NCBI GenBank assembly: GCA_018350325.1
Contig: JAEVLN010000001.1
Span: forward strand, 1 to 64,000
DNA: 64,000 bases
Direction: 5' to 3'
From: Globodera rostochiensis
Lineage: Eukaryota > Nematoda > Chromadorea > Rhabditida > Heteroderidae
Part shown: positions 52,643-63,530 of the stretch, in pieces
Position numbering within the stretch: the first letter of the stretch is position 1
Layout of the letters: the number at the start of each line of letters is the position of its first letter
Notes under the pieces: model-generated
The model's input: only the letters and a program-made list of their open reading frames with translations
Database searches by the model: none
What the model was told of the DNA's origin: nothing
Position numbers and translations under genes: made by a program

Positions 52643-55600
52643 ATGGAGGCGCAAACGCCCGGCGACGGTCAAACAGAAGCCAAGGTCCAGGTTGACAGAA
52701 GGAAGTAAGTGGCCAAAAGTACGACCATTTGAACAAAGCATTAATTACGCAATTTAACCGTTCTTTTAGACTGGAGGCGATGATCATTGGTAAATGGAGC
52801 AAAGGGATTTAGGAGAGAATTAAAATAAATGTGACAATTTTTTGAAGGAGAAGCGCCAGGTGAAAATGCCGATGCATTTTTTGGGCGAGTGGAGAGGAAC
52901 ACGGGAGCGAAAGTATTTAAAAGACGAGTCGAAGCAACAAAAAAGCTCGTATAATTCAGATCTGTTGGCCATCCAAGTTGAAGATCCGAGCCAAGACCAA
53001 AAAAGGTGAGGGGGTTCGATGACCAACCGGCCGGCCCAATGTTCAGACCCTTTTGTGAAATTGATTGGCACGCCACAAAACGTGCAAAGGGCGGTGGAAG
53101 TGATTGAAGAGCATCTTCGGGTCAAGGTCGTTTTGGCATTATGCTAACGGCATTTGGGTGCCCTTCAGAAGGAAAGGGTGGTCCTGAAGATTGAGGTCAG
53201 CCACTCTTTGCATTCCCAAATCATCGGCCGAGGAGGACGGAACACGCAGCAGGTCCCCCCCCCCCGCCTTTGCGCCTTTGTTTATGCTCAAACCCACCCA
53301 TCCGGCAGATAATGCGGGACACCAATTGCCACATCCACTTCCCCGATTCCAACAAATCGCTTACCAACCCGCCCATGACAATGAACGATCAAGTGTCCAT
53401 TTCGGGATGCGCCAAAGACGTCGAGACGGCTCGGGAGATGATCCGTGTCGGATTTGTCTGAAGCTTCCCTAGTGAGACAAATTAGCAATTTTTTAGGCAT
53501 TTTGTCCAGTAACAGTCGCCGTGACAATTCAACTAGACGCCAGTCGCAATTTGTACTCCATCCAGCCACATTTGGACCCAGCACAGCTCCAACGGCACTT
53601 CCCCCCCGGCAGCGATTTGTCCGTTCAGTTTGTCAGCCAAAGCCCTCCTCTGATGGGCACGCTGAACTTTCTGATGAGGTAATAGCTTTGAGCAGAGATC
53701 GGACCGATCGAGATTTCCCGATCGGTCCTCAAGTCCGATTCTAGCTTTGATTTCTTCAACTTTGTGTACCAGAGTTTATTTTCCAAAAAAACTTCCCTAT
53801 TTAAGGTCAAGTTCTCGTAATGAGTTAGAAATGTTGCGGGCATTTGGCAAAGTTTGTCAGCTGATCGGCATCTTTGTGAGAAGTTCTTTTGTTATTTCAC
53901 CAATATATTGCCTTACTCAGCCATCGGGTGCCGAACTCCAGTTCGAGTGCCAATTCGAACTCCGTCCAGTGGCTCTTCCATCTTTAGGCGCAGTCCGTTG
54001 GATCGCATTCAGAACTAACACCCAAATACATCTGAACGAACTTGGCCTTCTCATCTCGGGGCCCCTTGAGGGCCTGTTCATCGCTCGCAAATTGCTTACT
54101 GTAATGGGCAGAACGATTGTTATCAATGCCTCATTTAAACATGAAGGGTCTTCTCCCGGCGTCTCTTCACTTCGAAAAATCGTCGGAATTGTCCGATCCT
54201 TGTACGTCAATGTCGGCAGCGATGGAGACCGAGCTGGACGTGCAGATTAGGGAGAGGAGGAGGAGGAAAGGGACCAAAGCAGCGCGAGAGGAGAATCCCG
54301 ACGAGAGAGACTTTGTTGTGTGCACTTATGAAGTCTAACATAATTAGATTCAATTCAAAAAGAAATTCCCCCTTCACTTCCCAATAGGCCAACCTTTTCG
54401 GTGCGTACACCGCCCGAAATCGTCTTCTGCAGATCAAAGGACCGACAAAGGACCAATTCCCGCAGGACTCCGAAAGTACGGCATTCATGCGAAGTGTTTG
54501 CCGAGAAAGTTTGATGGTTCGTCCGAAGTTGATCTGATCGAAACTCAAATTGATCGATTAGGCGGACCAACAACAACCTCTCATCGGCGCCGCCTCAATC
54601 GCTTTTTCCAACAGTGCGACTCTCTCTTTTGGTCATAAGGAAATGGTGGGGTGGAAAGTGGAGGCAAATCAGCAGGAAAGCGGCGTGGAGGAGATGACCA
54701 AATGTCGGCATGAGGAACTCCCCAAGTCTCCGGACCCTCAGAAGTCGCCAATCGCGGCCGGACTGCTCGCTGGGGCGAAGAGCGTCAACTCGCAAAAGGG
54801 CGAGTTTCGGGAAGTGATGATGCTGAAGGCGAACAGAGGTAATGAGTGGTTAATTAACGGAATATTGTGAAAAGGATGGAATTGAATGAGAACGAACACT
54901 TTTTTGTTGTTTTAGCAATTTACAATTCGCCTTTGAATGGGTTCGGGCAGCGACAGAGCAACAGCAAAGAGCTAATACCGACGGATTTGTGGTCGGGCTA
55001 CGGGTTCAGCAGTTCGTTGCCGGTCGACCTCCTCCGATTGGGACGGAAAGGCGGTAGCAATTGGTCGGCGGAAGTCAGTGGAATGGGGGCGGAAGGACAA
55101 TGGCGAAAGGGGCGGCCGATTGTGGGCAGAGGAACGGACGACGCGAAGAATGGGCAAAATGGCGACGGGAGTTGGCGACGGAAGGAGCGACGGGAGGTCT
55201 TTTATACTCTCTGACCTCCGAATTTGAGTGTTTAGACGTCATTTGGCCGATCCGTAGACCAACCGAGCGCAATTCCCTTTTCGGCAACTCAAAACGGCCG
55301 CCCGTCCAATTGCTCGTCATCGTCAACTTTGCTCAACTCCAGAAACTGTCCGTTGGTAGTGTTGCATGAAGTTGCTAAGGAGTCTGAAGAGGCTAAAGAA
55401 GAAGTAGAAGCAGTGGAAACTGTCACAATTGTGGGGGAGGCGGTGGACATTGTTCTAAACAATGCAAATGCCCCCAAAGTACATCCTCGTGTTGCCGCAC
55501 TCCAGATGGCTGAACAGAAGAGAATAAGTGACTGACTCTGCGAGCATTTGTTAATTAGTTTTCCCTTCTTCGTTCATTCAAAGAGTTTGCAATGAGCACT

Positions 55601-56073
55601 GGTGGACTATTCGATGCTTCTTCGCGAATTCCGTCCGCGAACGGTTTCTGCACAACGACCCCTGCGGGCAGTTCGGACTATGGGCGGCGGGAAAGGGAAG
55701 AGGCGGCTGGAGGGGCACAGCAAAGTTGGGACATCCGCGCGACGGGGGAGCCGGCACTGGTGCTGGCCCAGCTTGGGTTGGCCGAACACATCGCGTTCTT
55801 CAGGGAACAGGAGGTCGGGTCGGATTTAATGAAGTCGACAAGCTGATTGTCTGTCAGTCATCAGATTGACATGCAAGCCTTTCTTCTGCTGGACGAACAG
55901 TGCCTCAAGAGTCTCGGCGTGGCTACCATTGGCGCTCGTCGGAAGATTTTGCACGCCATTCTGAGTCAGTCAGTTGCCTTTGTCCCACCGATACTCCCCA
56001 GCTAAATTAGCCTTCTCAATTCGCTTCAGAGCTGCGGGACTCCGCTCGACTGCACGGAATGTATTCGCTGTGA
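52643..56073 (+). CDS. bcc-1: Bicaudal-C RNA-binding protein (KH and SAM domains)
   Basis: Cytoplasmic translational regulator that binds mRNAs by KH domains and polymerises through a C-terminal SAM domain (family knowledge). Exons: 52643..52704, 52770..52789, 52848..52912, 52960..53005, 53047..53126, 53169..53252, 53309..53446, 53497..53678, 53806..53875, 53921..54100, 54147..54332, 54388..54516, 54562..54613, 54659..54838, 54916 to about 55195, about 55382..55527, 55584..55813, 55865..55964 and 56030..56073. The N-terminus has VDRRKLE and WPSKLKIRAKTKK. KH1 has HSQIIGRGGRNTQQIMRDTN and CHIHFPDSNKS, with the GXXG loop intact. More degenerate KH-like units follow, then DLWSGYGFSSSLP and the SAM domain (LAQLGLAEHIAFF, IDMQAFLLLDEQCLKSLGV). 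The junction between 55195 and 55382 is not settled. A transposon lies 53 bases past the stop. Confidence 0.9.
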
Positions 56074-56126
56074 AAGAGGGAATGCCAACTCAGAAGCCTT
56101 GCAGAGAAAGTGCCATTGCTTGAAAA

Positions 56127-56662
56127 CGCTTCCGGTCCGAGCGCCGAATGGTCCGAGTACCGAATAGTGCAAAAAATATCCGAGTGCCGAACGTCCCAGT
56201 GCCGAAAAGTCTGAGTGCCGAATAGAACAAATACTGTCTGAGTACCGAATAGTACAAAAAATGTCCGAGTGTCGAAATTCTGAGTTTCGAATGGTTCGAG
56301 TGTCGAAATATTGCAAAAAATATCTGAGTGTCGACTTCTAATTTTTTTGAGTGTACGGATCAATTCAGATTTCTTACCCTACTTTTTATACAAATCAATT
56401 TTTTCAAACCCCGCACTTGAATTCGAACAATTTTTCGAAAAACATAGTATTTAATTCGACCTTCGGCTTAAATATGTTTTATTCGGCACTCGGATATTTT
56501 TCGCACTATTCGGCACTCAGGCCATTCGGCACTGGGACGTTCGGCACTCGGATATTTTTTGTTGTATTCGGCACTCGGACTGTATTTGCACTATTCGGTA
56601 CTCGGATCATTCGGTACTCGGACTTTCGGTACTCGGACCATTCGGCACTCGGACCGGTAGCC
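56127..56662. mobile_element. Inverted-repeat element just downstream of Bicaudal-C
   Basis: Arms of about 200 bp with inverted copies of CCGAGTGCCGAA and CGAATAGTGCAAAAAATATC. It is flanked by exact 8-bp CTTGAAAA (56119-56126 and 56663-56670). Ends share CCGGTCCGAG. Each arm is itself built from repeats of a roughly 10-base GAGTRCCGAA motif. No coding capacity. Confidence 0.8.
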
Positions 56663-56670
56663 CTTGAAAA

Positions 56671-57238
56671 TATTTGCATATTTATTCAATCACTTCCAGC
56701 ATTTTATTGCCTTCCCAAGTCCAGTCCAGTCCAGTCCAGTGATTTTCTTCTTCCAGTGATGCGTTAATGTTGCCAGTCTTTTTTTTGTATTCTTTCCGTC
56801 AATAAAAATAATTCAAATTGTCTTCCCCTAATCAGCAGGGCTGGGCGAAACTCGGCTCACTACGCGAAGCTCGAAAATAAGCAAAAAATTGTTCGATTGT
56901 TTCAGCACCCAAAAAAACCTATAAAAGTGATTAAGCCATTTTGAGTTTGTGAGCTTTGAGCAATTTTACCCTTTCATCTCCCCTTGGGCCACGGAAAGCT
57001 TAAATTAGTTTTGATAAACGAAACTCATTATCATTGTAACATAAATAGAAAGAAAAATAATGTTTTATTTGCAACCGTTTTAATTAATTTACTCCGTTAT
57101 TATGGCAGCATATTAAAAATGTGGTCCAACTATTTCCGTTCATATTCCCAATTCAATTAACTTGTAATTGCCGTAGAGAGTGAGTGCTTGGCCCTTTCGC
57201 ACTTTACACTCGACAACAATTTGCTTTATTTATTTACT
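56671..57238. other. Intergenic
   Basis: A CAGGGCTGGGCGAAACTCGG sequence at 56840 looks like one hAT-type end but no partner was found. Otherwise AT-rich with no gene. Confidence 0.4.
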
Positions 57239-57239
57239 T

Positions 57240-57900
57240 AAAACAGACCGACCCTCTTCCCCTCCCCCCCCCCCTCCCCCCCCCCTCTCCCACCCCCTCC
57301 CCCACCCCCTTTCACCCCCCCCCCGCCCTCCCCCCCTCGCCCCCCCCCCTTCAACTCAACTTCCATCCCCCCCTTCACCCCCCCCCAACCCCCTCCCCTC
57401 CCCTCGCCCCCCTTCCCCCCCCCCTCTCCCACCCCCTCCCCCACCCCCTTTCACCCCCCCCCCCCGCCCTCCCCCCCTCGCCCCCCCCTTCAACTCAACT
57501 TCCATCCCCCCCTTCACCCCCCCCCCCAACCCCCTCCCCTCCCCTCGCCCCCCTTCCCCCCCCCCCTCTCCCACCCCCTCCCCCACCCCCTTTCACCCCC
57601 CCCCGCCCTCCCCCCCTCGCCCCCCCCCCTTCAACTCAACTTCCATCCCCCCCTTCACCCCCCCCCAACCCCCTCCCCTCCCCTCGCCCCCCTTCCCCCC
57701 CCCCTCTCCCACCCCCTCCCCCACCCCCTTTCACCCCCCCCCCGCCCTCCCCCCCTCGCCCCCCCCTTCAACTCAACTTCCATCCCCCCCTTCACCCCCC
57801 CCCCAACCCCCTCCCCTCCCCTCGCCCCCCTTCCCCCCCCCCCTTCTCCCCCCCCAGCCCCCCCTTTCAACAATCAACTTTCATCTCCCCCTCTCAACCG
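57240..57900. repeat. C-rich tandem array, unit about 120-130 bp, ~5 copies
   Basis: Each unit contains TTCAACTCAACTTCCATCCC followed by C-tracts and CACCCCCTTTCACC. Copies differ mainly in C-tract length. It lies about 270 bases upstream of the small secreted-protein gene, pyrimidine-rich on that gene's sense strand. Confidence 0.95.
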
Positions 57901-58171
57901 CCATCCCTTGTCCTCCCCCACCCTTACAAATTGCCCTGAAGCGTTTCGGTCTGTCTCTCTTTGCCTTCTGTACTCACCCATTTCTTTTTTCTTTTTGCAG
58001 GCCATCGCCGTTAATTAAAGTCATCGGGTTGTGGGGGGGGGGGGGGGGGGCGGGCGAGTGATGTCCAACCCGTCGCAATCAAAACACTCATCGGACGGCG
58101 GAGGAACTTCTCCCACTCTCAACAATTCTCGAAGGGACAAAACACAAAGAAAAAAGACCCAAAACCTTTCA

Positions 58172-59271
58172 ATGAATGTTGAATTAGCCCCATTTCTCCT
58201 ACTTTTAGTAATTCACTTTTGGAACTTTTGCACTTCGTCGGTATCGGACAAAGTTGGGGGGAGGGTAAAGTCGACGCCGCCAATGGACGGGAATCCGTCC
58301 CTTCTGACAAAGTGGGCTCAAAACGTTCGGGTGACTGAAATCTCTGAACCGCTAGGGAACTGATCCAGCGCCTCCGAGCAAATAACGAACTTGTGCTGCA
58401 TCGGATCCGATCATATCGACGCATGCGCAAAACGAAACGGCGGAGAAGGACGAGTCGGCACTCCATTTCTTCGGCAATTGTGGAGACAGGCAAGTTGGAG
58501 GGATGAAGCCATATTTTTGGTGTACAAATGCCACTTTCAGCAAATTGTGAGCACGTTGAACTGATCGATTGTGACGAGTACAGAGACAAGAGCATGAAAT
58601 GTATGCTGACTGCCACCGGGATGCCATGGTGAGTTGAAATGCGCAGAATTAATGCTAGAAGCAAGCAGATGGCATACAAATACTCAATTTTCTAAAGAAT
58701 AACCCAGAGGCAAGCGGCACGTGTCTTAGCGACACCCGGATGCCTGCCCCTGGGGGATTTTTATTGCCTGCCACAACCCCCCCCCCCCCCGCCCCCCGGA
58801 TGCCTGCCCCTGGGGGATTTTTATTGCCTGCCACAGCCCCCCCCCGCCCCCCGGATGCCTGCCCCTGGGGGATTTTTATTGCCTGCCACAGCCCCCCCCC
58901 CCCGCCCCCCGGATGCCTGCCCCTGGGGGATTTTTATTGCCTGCCACAGCCCCCCCACCGCCCCCCGGATGCCTGCCCCTGGGGGATTTTTATTGCCTGC
59001 CACAGCCCCCCCCCCCGCCCCCCGGATGCCTGCCCCTGGGGGATTTTTTGCCTACCACACCCCCCCCCCCTCCGAATGCCTGCCCCTGGGGGATTTTTTT
59101 GCCTACCACACCCCCCCCCCCCTCCGAATGCCTGCCCCTGGGGGATTGATTCCATACGGGACAATCGATCATTTCGATCTCTTTAGCTGCATTTGCAATG
59201 GGCGTCTTAAAATGCGGAAGAAACGACGTCACCACCGGAGGAAGCATTGTCAGGAAGGAAGACGGATCTGA
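58172..59271 (+). CDS. Small secreted, highly basic cysteine protein, family unknown
   Basis: Four exons (58172..58311, 58356..58489, 58541..58628, 59187..59271) join in frame to 148 residues. Intron 2 must be GC-AG (ACAG|GCAAGT); no GT choice keeps the frame. ATG 58172 opens a strong signal peptide (APFLLLLVIHFWNF). An in-frame upstream ATG at 58062 exists but would bury it. The middle part is basic (RRMRKTKRRRRTSRH), a possible furin-type cleavage or nuclear signal. The C-terminal part has eight Cys: CEHVELIDC, KCMLTATGMPCCIC and KHC, with MRKKRRHHRRKH between the last two. I recognise no family. Options are a processed growth-factor-like peptide, a secreted effector or an antimicrobial peptide; the sequence does not decide. 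Intron 3 contains a 58-bp minisatellite. Confidence 0.72.
58737..59145. repeat. 58-bp minisatellite in an intron, about 7 copies
   Basis: Units begin GGATGCCTGCCCCTGGGGGA followed by TTTTTATTGCCTGCCACA and a C-tract. The last two are shorter, with TTTTTTGCCTACCACA. It lies within intron 3 of the small secreted-protein gene. Confidence 0.95.
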
Positions 59272-59434
59272 TCTCTGATTATTTATTTAACATAATATCA
59301 TATTTGCGGAGAAATGCATAAATCGTTATAGTTTTTCAAAACTGATCGATCTACGCATCCGTTCCATTCGGGCAATTGTCTCGAAGGGTTACCTGACGTT
59401 TGCTTTTTACGGTAAATAGTAAACATCGCTTTTA

Positions 59435-59537
59435 ACCGATTCAGACATTTTTAAAGTCATTCGAAAGCTCTCGAAGAGATAAAGCTGTTATTTATCTCTT
59501 CGAAAGCTTTCGAATGGCTTTAAATGTCTGAATCGGT
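59435..59537. repeat. 100-base hairpin
   Basis: ACCGATTCAGACATTTTTAA and its complement bound a near-perfect inverted repeat with an 8-base loop. The stem contains CATTCGAAAGCT, a motif also found in the arms of the fold-backs at 17612 and 34037. Confidence 0.8.
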
Positions 59538-59683
59538 CTCAATTCTATTTATTCAAAGACTTTATAAAATTGGGCTATTGCCCAACTCGAAGTATGACAA
59601 TGTTGCGATTAAATAACCGAAGGAGCCTTCCCGTTCTTTAAACTGGACGGCCATCCCTGGAATCTGTGGAATTGTCGTCCCAT

Positions 59684-62499
59684 TCAAGCCGATGTCGACT
59701 CATTTTTATGCCGCGGATGCCTTTCGTAATGGCGCAGAAAATTGCACAAATGTTTGAGTCGCCGTTCCTTGGACCTTGGAAGATTTGGTTTAGTCCCGGC
59801 CATTCCATCCTGAAGATGATGCCCACCCCGCAACTGACCGTCTGTTCTGGAACCACACCTGATCATTGGCAGAGCATTTGCACAGCGAAAAAATTACTCA
59901 CATTGGCGAAAATAATATGAGAAATGTGCGGGAAGAATTGTTAGAGGTGTGTCGCCAACTTCCAGCCCAAACCTATTCGATTTTGGGGTACCCGAAATTT
60001 TCACGTTGGTTCCGATAACCAGATCCGAAACCGATAGCCCTAATCTGGAAACCTCCATGAATGAATTTTCTGAATAATTTTCGTCCCCAACCGCACAAAA
60101 AGAGCAATTCTCGTCCAAGGCGACCTGAATGACACGCATGCTCAGTCCCGAGTCTAATGCCAGTTTGGCGCGCTCATGCTTGGATGGTTTGGGAAAATTG
60201 TCGAACATCCGGTTCAGAATGCCCAGCTTGAACTCGGAAAGGTAAAGCATCTGCAAGCATGAAGCATTCCTCACCTGCTTTTGGCTTATTGTGGTCCGTG
60301 GACCCCTCCGTTTGTTTCCGTGCACTTTCTGCTGCTCGTCCTCCTCCTTACATAAAATATGTTTTTCGTCAATTTTAGTCAAGTTTCAACCACTTCTCTG
60401 GAGAATTGTTCCCCAACAGCGTACATCTGTGTGCAAATCGACCATTGTTCAGTTTGAATAATTGTAAGAAGAACCTCGGAAGGGTATTGGGGCACCGAGC
60501 CCGGAGTGTTTGTGCGTCTTCCCCTGGGGGGGACATGAACCGCCGGTGTTCTGTCCCCTCCTCCCCCGTCGTCCTCCTTCCTTCTCTTCTTATACATTTC
60601 ATTTTCTGCTGATGAAGAGCTCTCCTCAGCCTCGGCATCACCTTCATCAAACAATGGCGACTTACAACAATGTTTCTATGCTGGACTAACTTTGTTTTGG
60701 CGATTCAAATTCCAGCTGAGTGTATTCTTTTTCGGTTCTGTCCTCCAAAAGGTAATTTCCTCCTCTTTTTTTCGTTGTTCTTAAACTATACGATTCTGAC
60801 GTTGATTCGTGGACAGTGTTATGACTGGGGATATCTGTGGAAGAACGGCCAGAAAGGCTGTGTTGACGCGGGGATGTCGATGAGCAATGCGAGACGTTCG
60901 AAATCGAAAGTTTGTTTCGATTGACCGTCCGATCGCTACTGATTTGACGTGTGCGAAAGTTCTCTTCTTTGTCAGAATTCATCGATTGCGATAAATTCGA
61001 CATTGATTTCTTAGTGTAATTCCGTCCAGTTGCATAAATTGGTGCGTCTGCCCTTCCAGCAACGTTTTGGCGTCTCTGTCCTTCCATTTTGAACATTTCT
61101 TCGCTTCCTTCCGCTTGGATCACGACGATGTCCTCGCTTTGGCTTTGTGTTGAAGTTGGAAGCTGATTCCCGAATCCAACTTTGGGAATTCCTTCTCCCG
61201 CGTTTGGAAGCTGATTCCCGAATCCAACTTTGGGAATTCCTTCTCCCGCGTTTAGAAGCTGATTCCCGGATCCAACTTTGGGAATTCCTTCTCCCGCGTT
61301 TGGAAGCTGATTCCCGAATCCAACTTTGGGAATTCCTTCTCCCGCGTTTGGAAGCTGATTCCCGAATCCAACTTTGGGAATTCCTTCTCCCGCGTTTGGA
61401 AGCTGATTCCCGAATCCAACTTTGGGAATTCCTTCTCCCGCGTTTGGAAGCTGATTCCCGAATCCAACTTTGGGAATTCCTCCCGCGTTTGGAAGCTGAT
61501 TCCCGAATCCAACTTTGGGAATTCCTTCTCCCGCGTTTGGAAGCTGATTCCCGAATCCAACTTTGGGAATTCTGCTAAAGGTATTTCTTCCGTTTGCCGC
61601 AGCCATTGGCCATTCATCGTTGGCATTTGCATAAATGTGCTCGGCACATTTAATCGTCCGACACTGCTCGCCCAGCACTAAGCGATCCCCGCGCTTTAAT
61701 TTTTTCTTGCATTGGACGCAACGGAGGCAGCGGAAATGGTACACAATTTCATTCTGAAGGGAATGTATTCGTTCGATTAAATGGCTATTAAACCCTAATT
61801 AGCACAACCAAATTACCCTCAATTTGCACGCAAATTCATCCAGCTGTATGGACATGTTGCACGCCGCGCAAATTGTCTTTGGGACAAAGTACCTAATGAG
61901 AAAGGATAAATTAAGAAACGGTTAATGATAGAAGATACTCAAAATAATGGGCACGACAGAACAATTGCTTCTCTCTCACGTAGCATTTTGTCCATTGGGG
62001 GGAAAAAGAGTGGGAAGAACGGCGCGGCATTAAGGAAATGTTGCAAATGGAACAGACGGCACAGTGTTCGTGCAGAAAACAGTCGGGGAACATCTGAAGC
62101 AAGTGAAAGGGCCACGCTTTTGCGGCCCTGCGACAGTCATTACCCTCACAGTTTAAATTGGTCTAAGCTTGGTCTATAAAGCGGTTCCGATGTTTTGACC
62201 AACCCGCCGGATCGAAAGAGAATTGATTTACCGGGACTCCAATCGACAAAAAACTATACTTTGATCAGCTGGGAGTCCATTATTAGGCATTCACAGCCCA
62301 TGCAGTGCTGAAGTTGTTGAACGCTACTCGACTGATAGTGAGGCGAAAGAATTGTGCCGTGCATAGGCCGAGACTTAGCCGTGGTGAGTGTGTTGGGGTC
62401 CCGGGGAGATAACCCCTCGGGCGACGAAGGGAGAAAAGACTGAACGACCCAATGGAGTGGTGGAATGGGGGGATTCGAAGATGGGTGGAGAAGGAACAT
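59684..62499 (-). CDS. mec-3: LIM-homeodomain transcription factor MEC-3
   Basis: Specifies touch-receptor neurons in C. elegans, with a POU partner (family knowledge). Nine exons join to 661 residues: 62260..62499, 61939..62093, 61817..61892, 60691..61753, 60475..60641, 60275..60346, 60125..60226, 59839..59858 and 59684..59774. LIM1 runs from CMGCECLIMDSQLIK to HEHCAVCSIC and YVREKQLFC. LIM2 runs from CAACNMSIQLDEF to HFRCLRCVQC and KCAEH. The homeodomain has KRRGPRTTISQKQ, PKPSKHERAKLALDSGLSMR, VWFQNRR and SKERRLKHLCNFLRHYE. Its WFQNR core is a 20-base microexon. The linker is much longer than in C. elegans MEC-3 and contains nine copies of a 16-residue repeat. Exon joins at 60691/60641 and 60475/60346 rest on phase only. 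Confidence 0.88.
61160..61580 (-). repeat. 48-bp coding minisatellite in the mec-3 linker, nine copies
   Basis: Each unit encodes IPKVGFGNQLPNAGEG in frame. One copy lacks two codons (NAG then IPKV) and one reads GSGNQLLN. All length changes keep the frame, which suggests the repeat is translated. Confidence 0.92.
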
Positions 62500-63160
62500 C
62501 GATGTTAGGGATGCGACGATGTAAATGAAATATATGCAAAATTGATAAATGCTAGCTTAAATAAATAATATGTAAAATAGTCATAATAATGGTAGAGAGA
62601 AGAAAATGAGGCGTTGGCTGCTGTTTGGATGAAGAAGAGCATTGATTTGATGATGGAAGAAGGGGGTCTTGAGAATTAAATAATAAGGCAGGGAAGTGAA
62701 GGGAGAGACTGCTAGGACTCGAGGGAGTGGCGGCTGGGGCTTAGGTGGGTGGGAGTGTACATTTGGACAAATTGGCAAAACGTAGGGCTGAAAGTTGGTG
62801 TTGTTGATCATCAAAAACTCCCCCCGAAAAAAAAAATCCAATGCATAAAATCGAAAAATAACTTTGGGTTCGCGCAATTCGCCTAAAATTTGTGTCCCCT
62901 CTCACAAAGGACCCTTCAAAGCACTTCCAAATTTGTTATGCACATCCTCCACGCCTCCCCCATTCCGGGCCACCTGCTGCCACCGTTGTCGTCCATCACT
63001 CATCCCGTCCACCCCCCCAAACCCTGCGGGGTCGCCCATTGTCACTGCTCCCTCAACTACTCAAACTGATGCCCTCCCTCCCTCCCACTCTTGCATCATC
63101 CATCCATCATTCATTCGTCCCATCACTCATTCATTCATTCATTGATCTCCCTCCCCCCCC
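62500..63160. other. Upstream of mec-3; no gene recognised
   Basis: Probable 5' and promoter region of mec-3. Simple ATTCATTC repeats at 63105-63145 and a C14 tract at 63155 precede the terminal array. No specific site assigned. Confidence 0.4.
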
Positions 63161-63166
63161 CCCCTC

Positions 63167-63530
63167 CAATGAATGTACCGTACCCGTTTCCTAACAATAA
63201 GAGCCCTCCCCTCCTCCAATGAATGTACCGTACCCGTTCCCTAACAATACCCTCCTCCAATGAATGTACCGTACCCGTTCCCTAACAATACCCTCCTCCA
63301 ATGAATGTACCGTACCCGTTCCCTAACAATACCCTCTTCCAATGAATGCCCGTTCCCTAACAATACCCTCCTCCAATGAATGTACCGTACCCGTTCCCTA
63401 ACAATACCCTCCTCCAATGAATGTACCGTACCCGTTCCCTAACAATACCCTCCTCCAATGAATGTACCGTACCCGTTCCCTAACAATACCCTCCTCCAAT
63501 GAATGTACCGTACCCGTTCCCTAACAATAA
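63167..63530. repeat. 41-bp tandem array, about nine copies
   Basis: Units of CCTCCAATGAATGTACCGTA followed by CCCGTTCCCTAACAATACC. The first copies are interrupted by AAGAGCCCTCC. One copy has lost the GTACCGTA block. Confidence 0.95.

Noticed and set aside
63167..63530. Possible CRISPR array (41-bp repeats)
   Set aside because: Units are contiguous with no unique spacers, and the host is clearly an animal. The same applies to all other arrays here.
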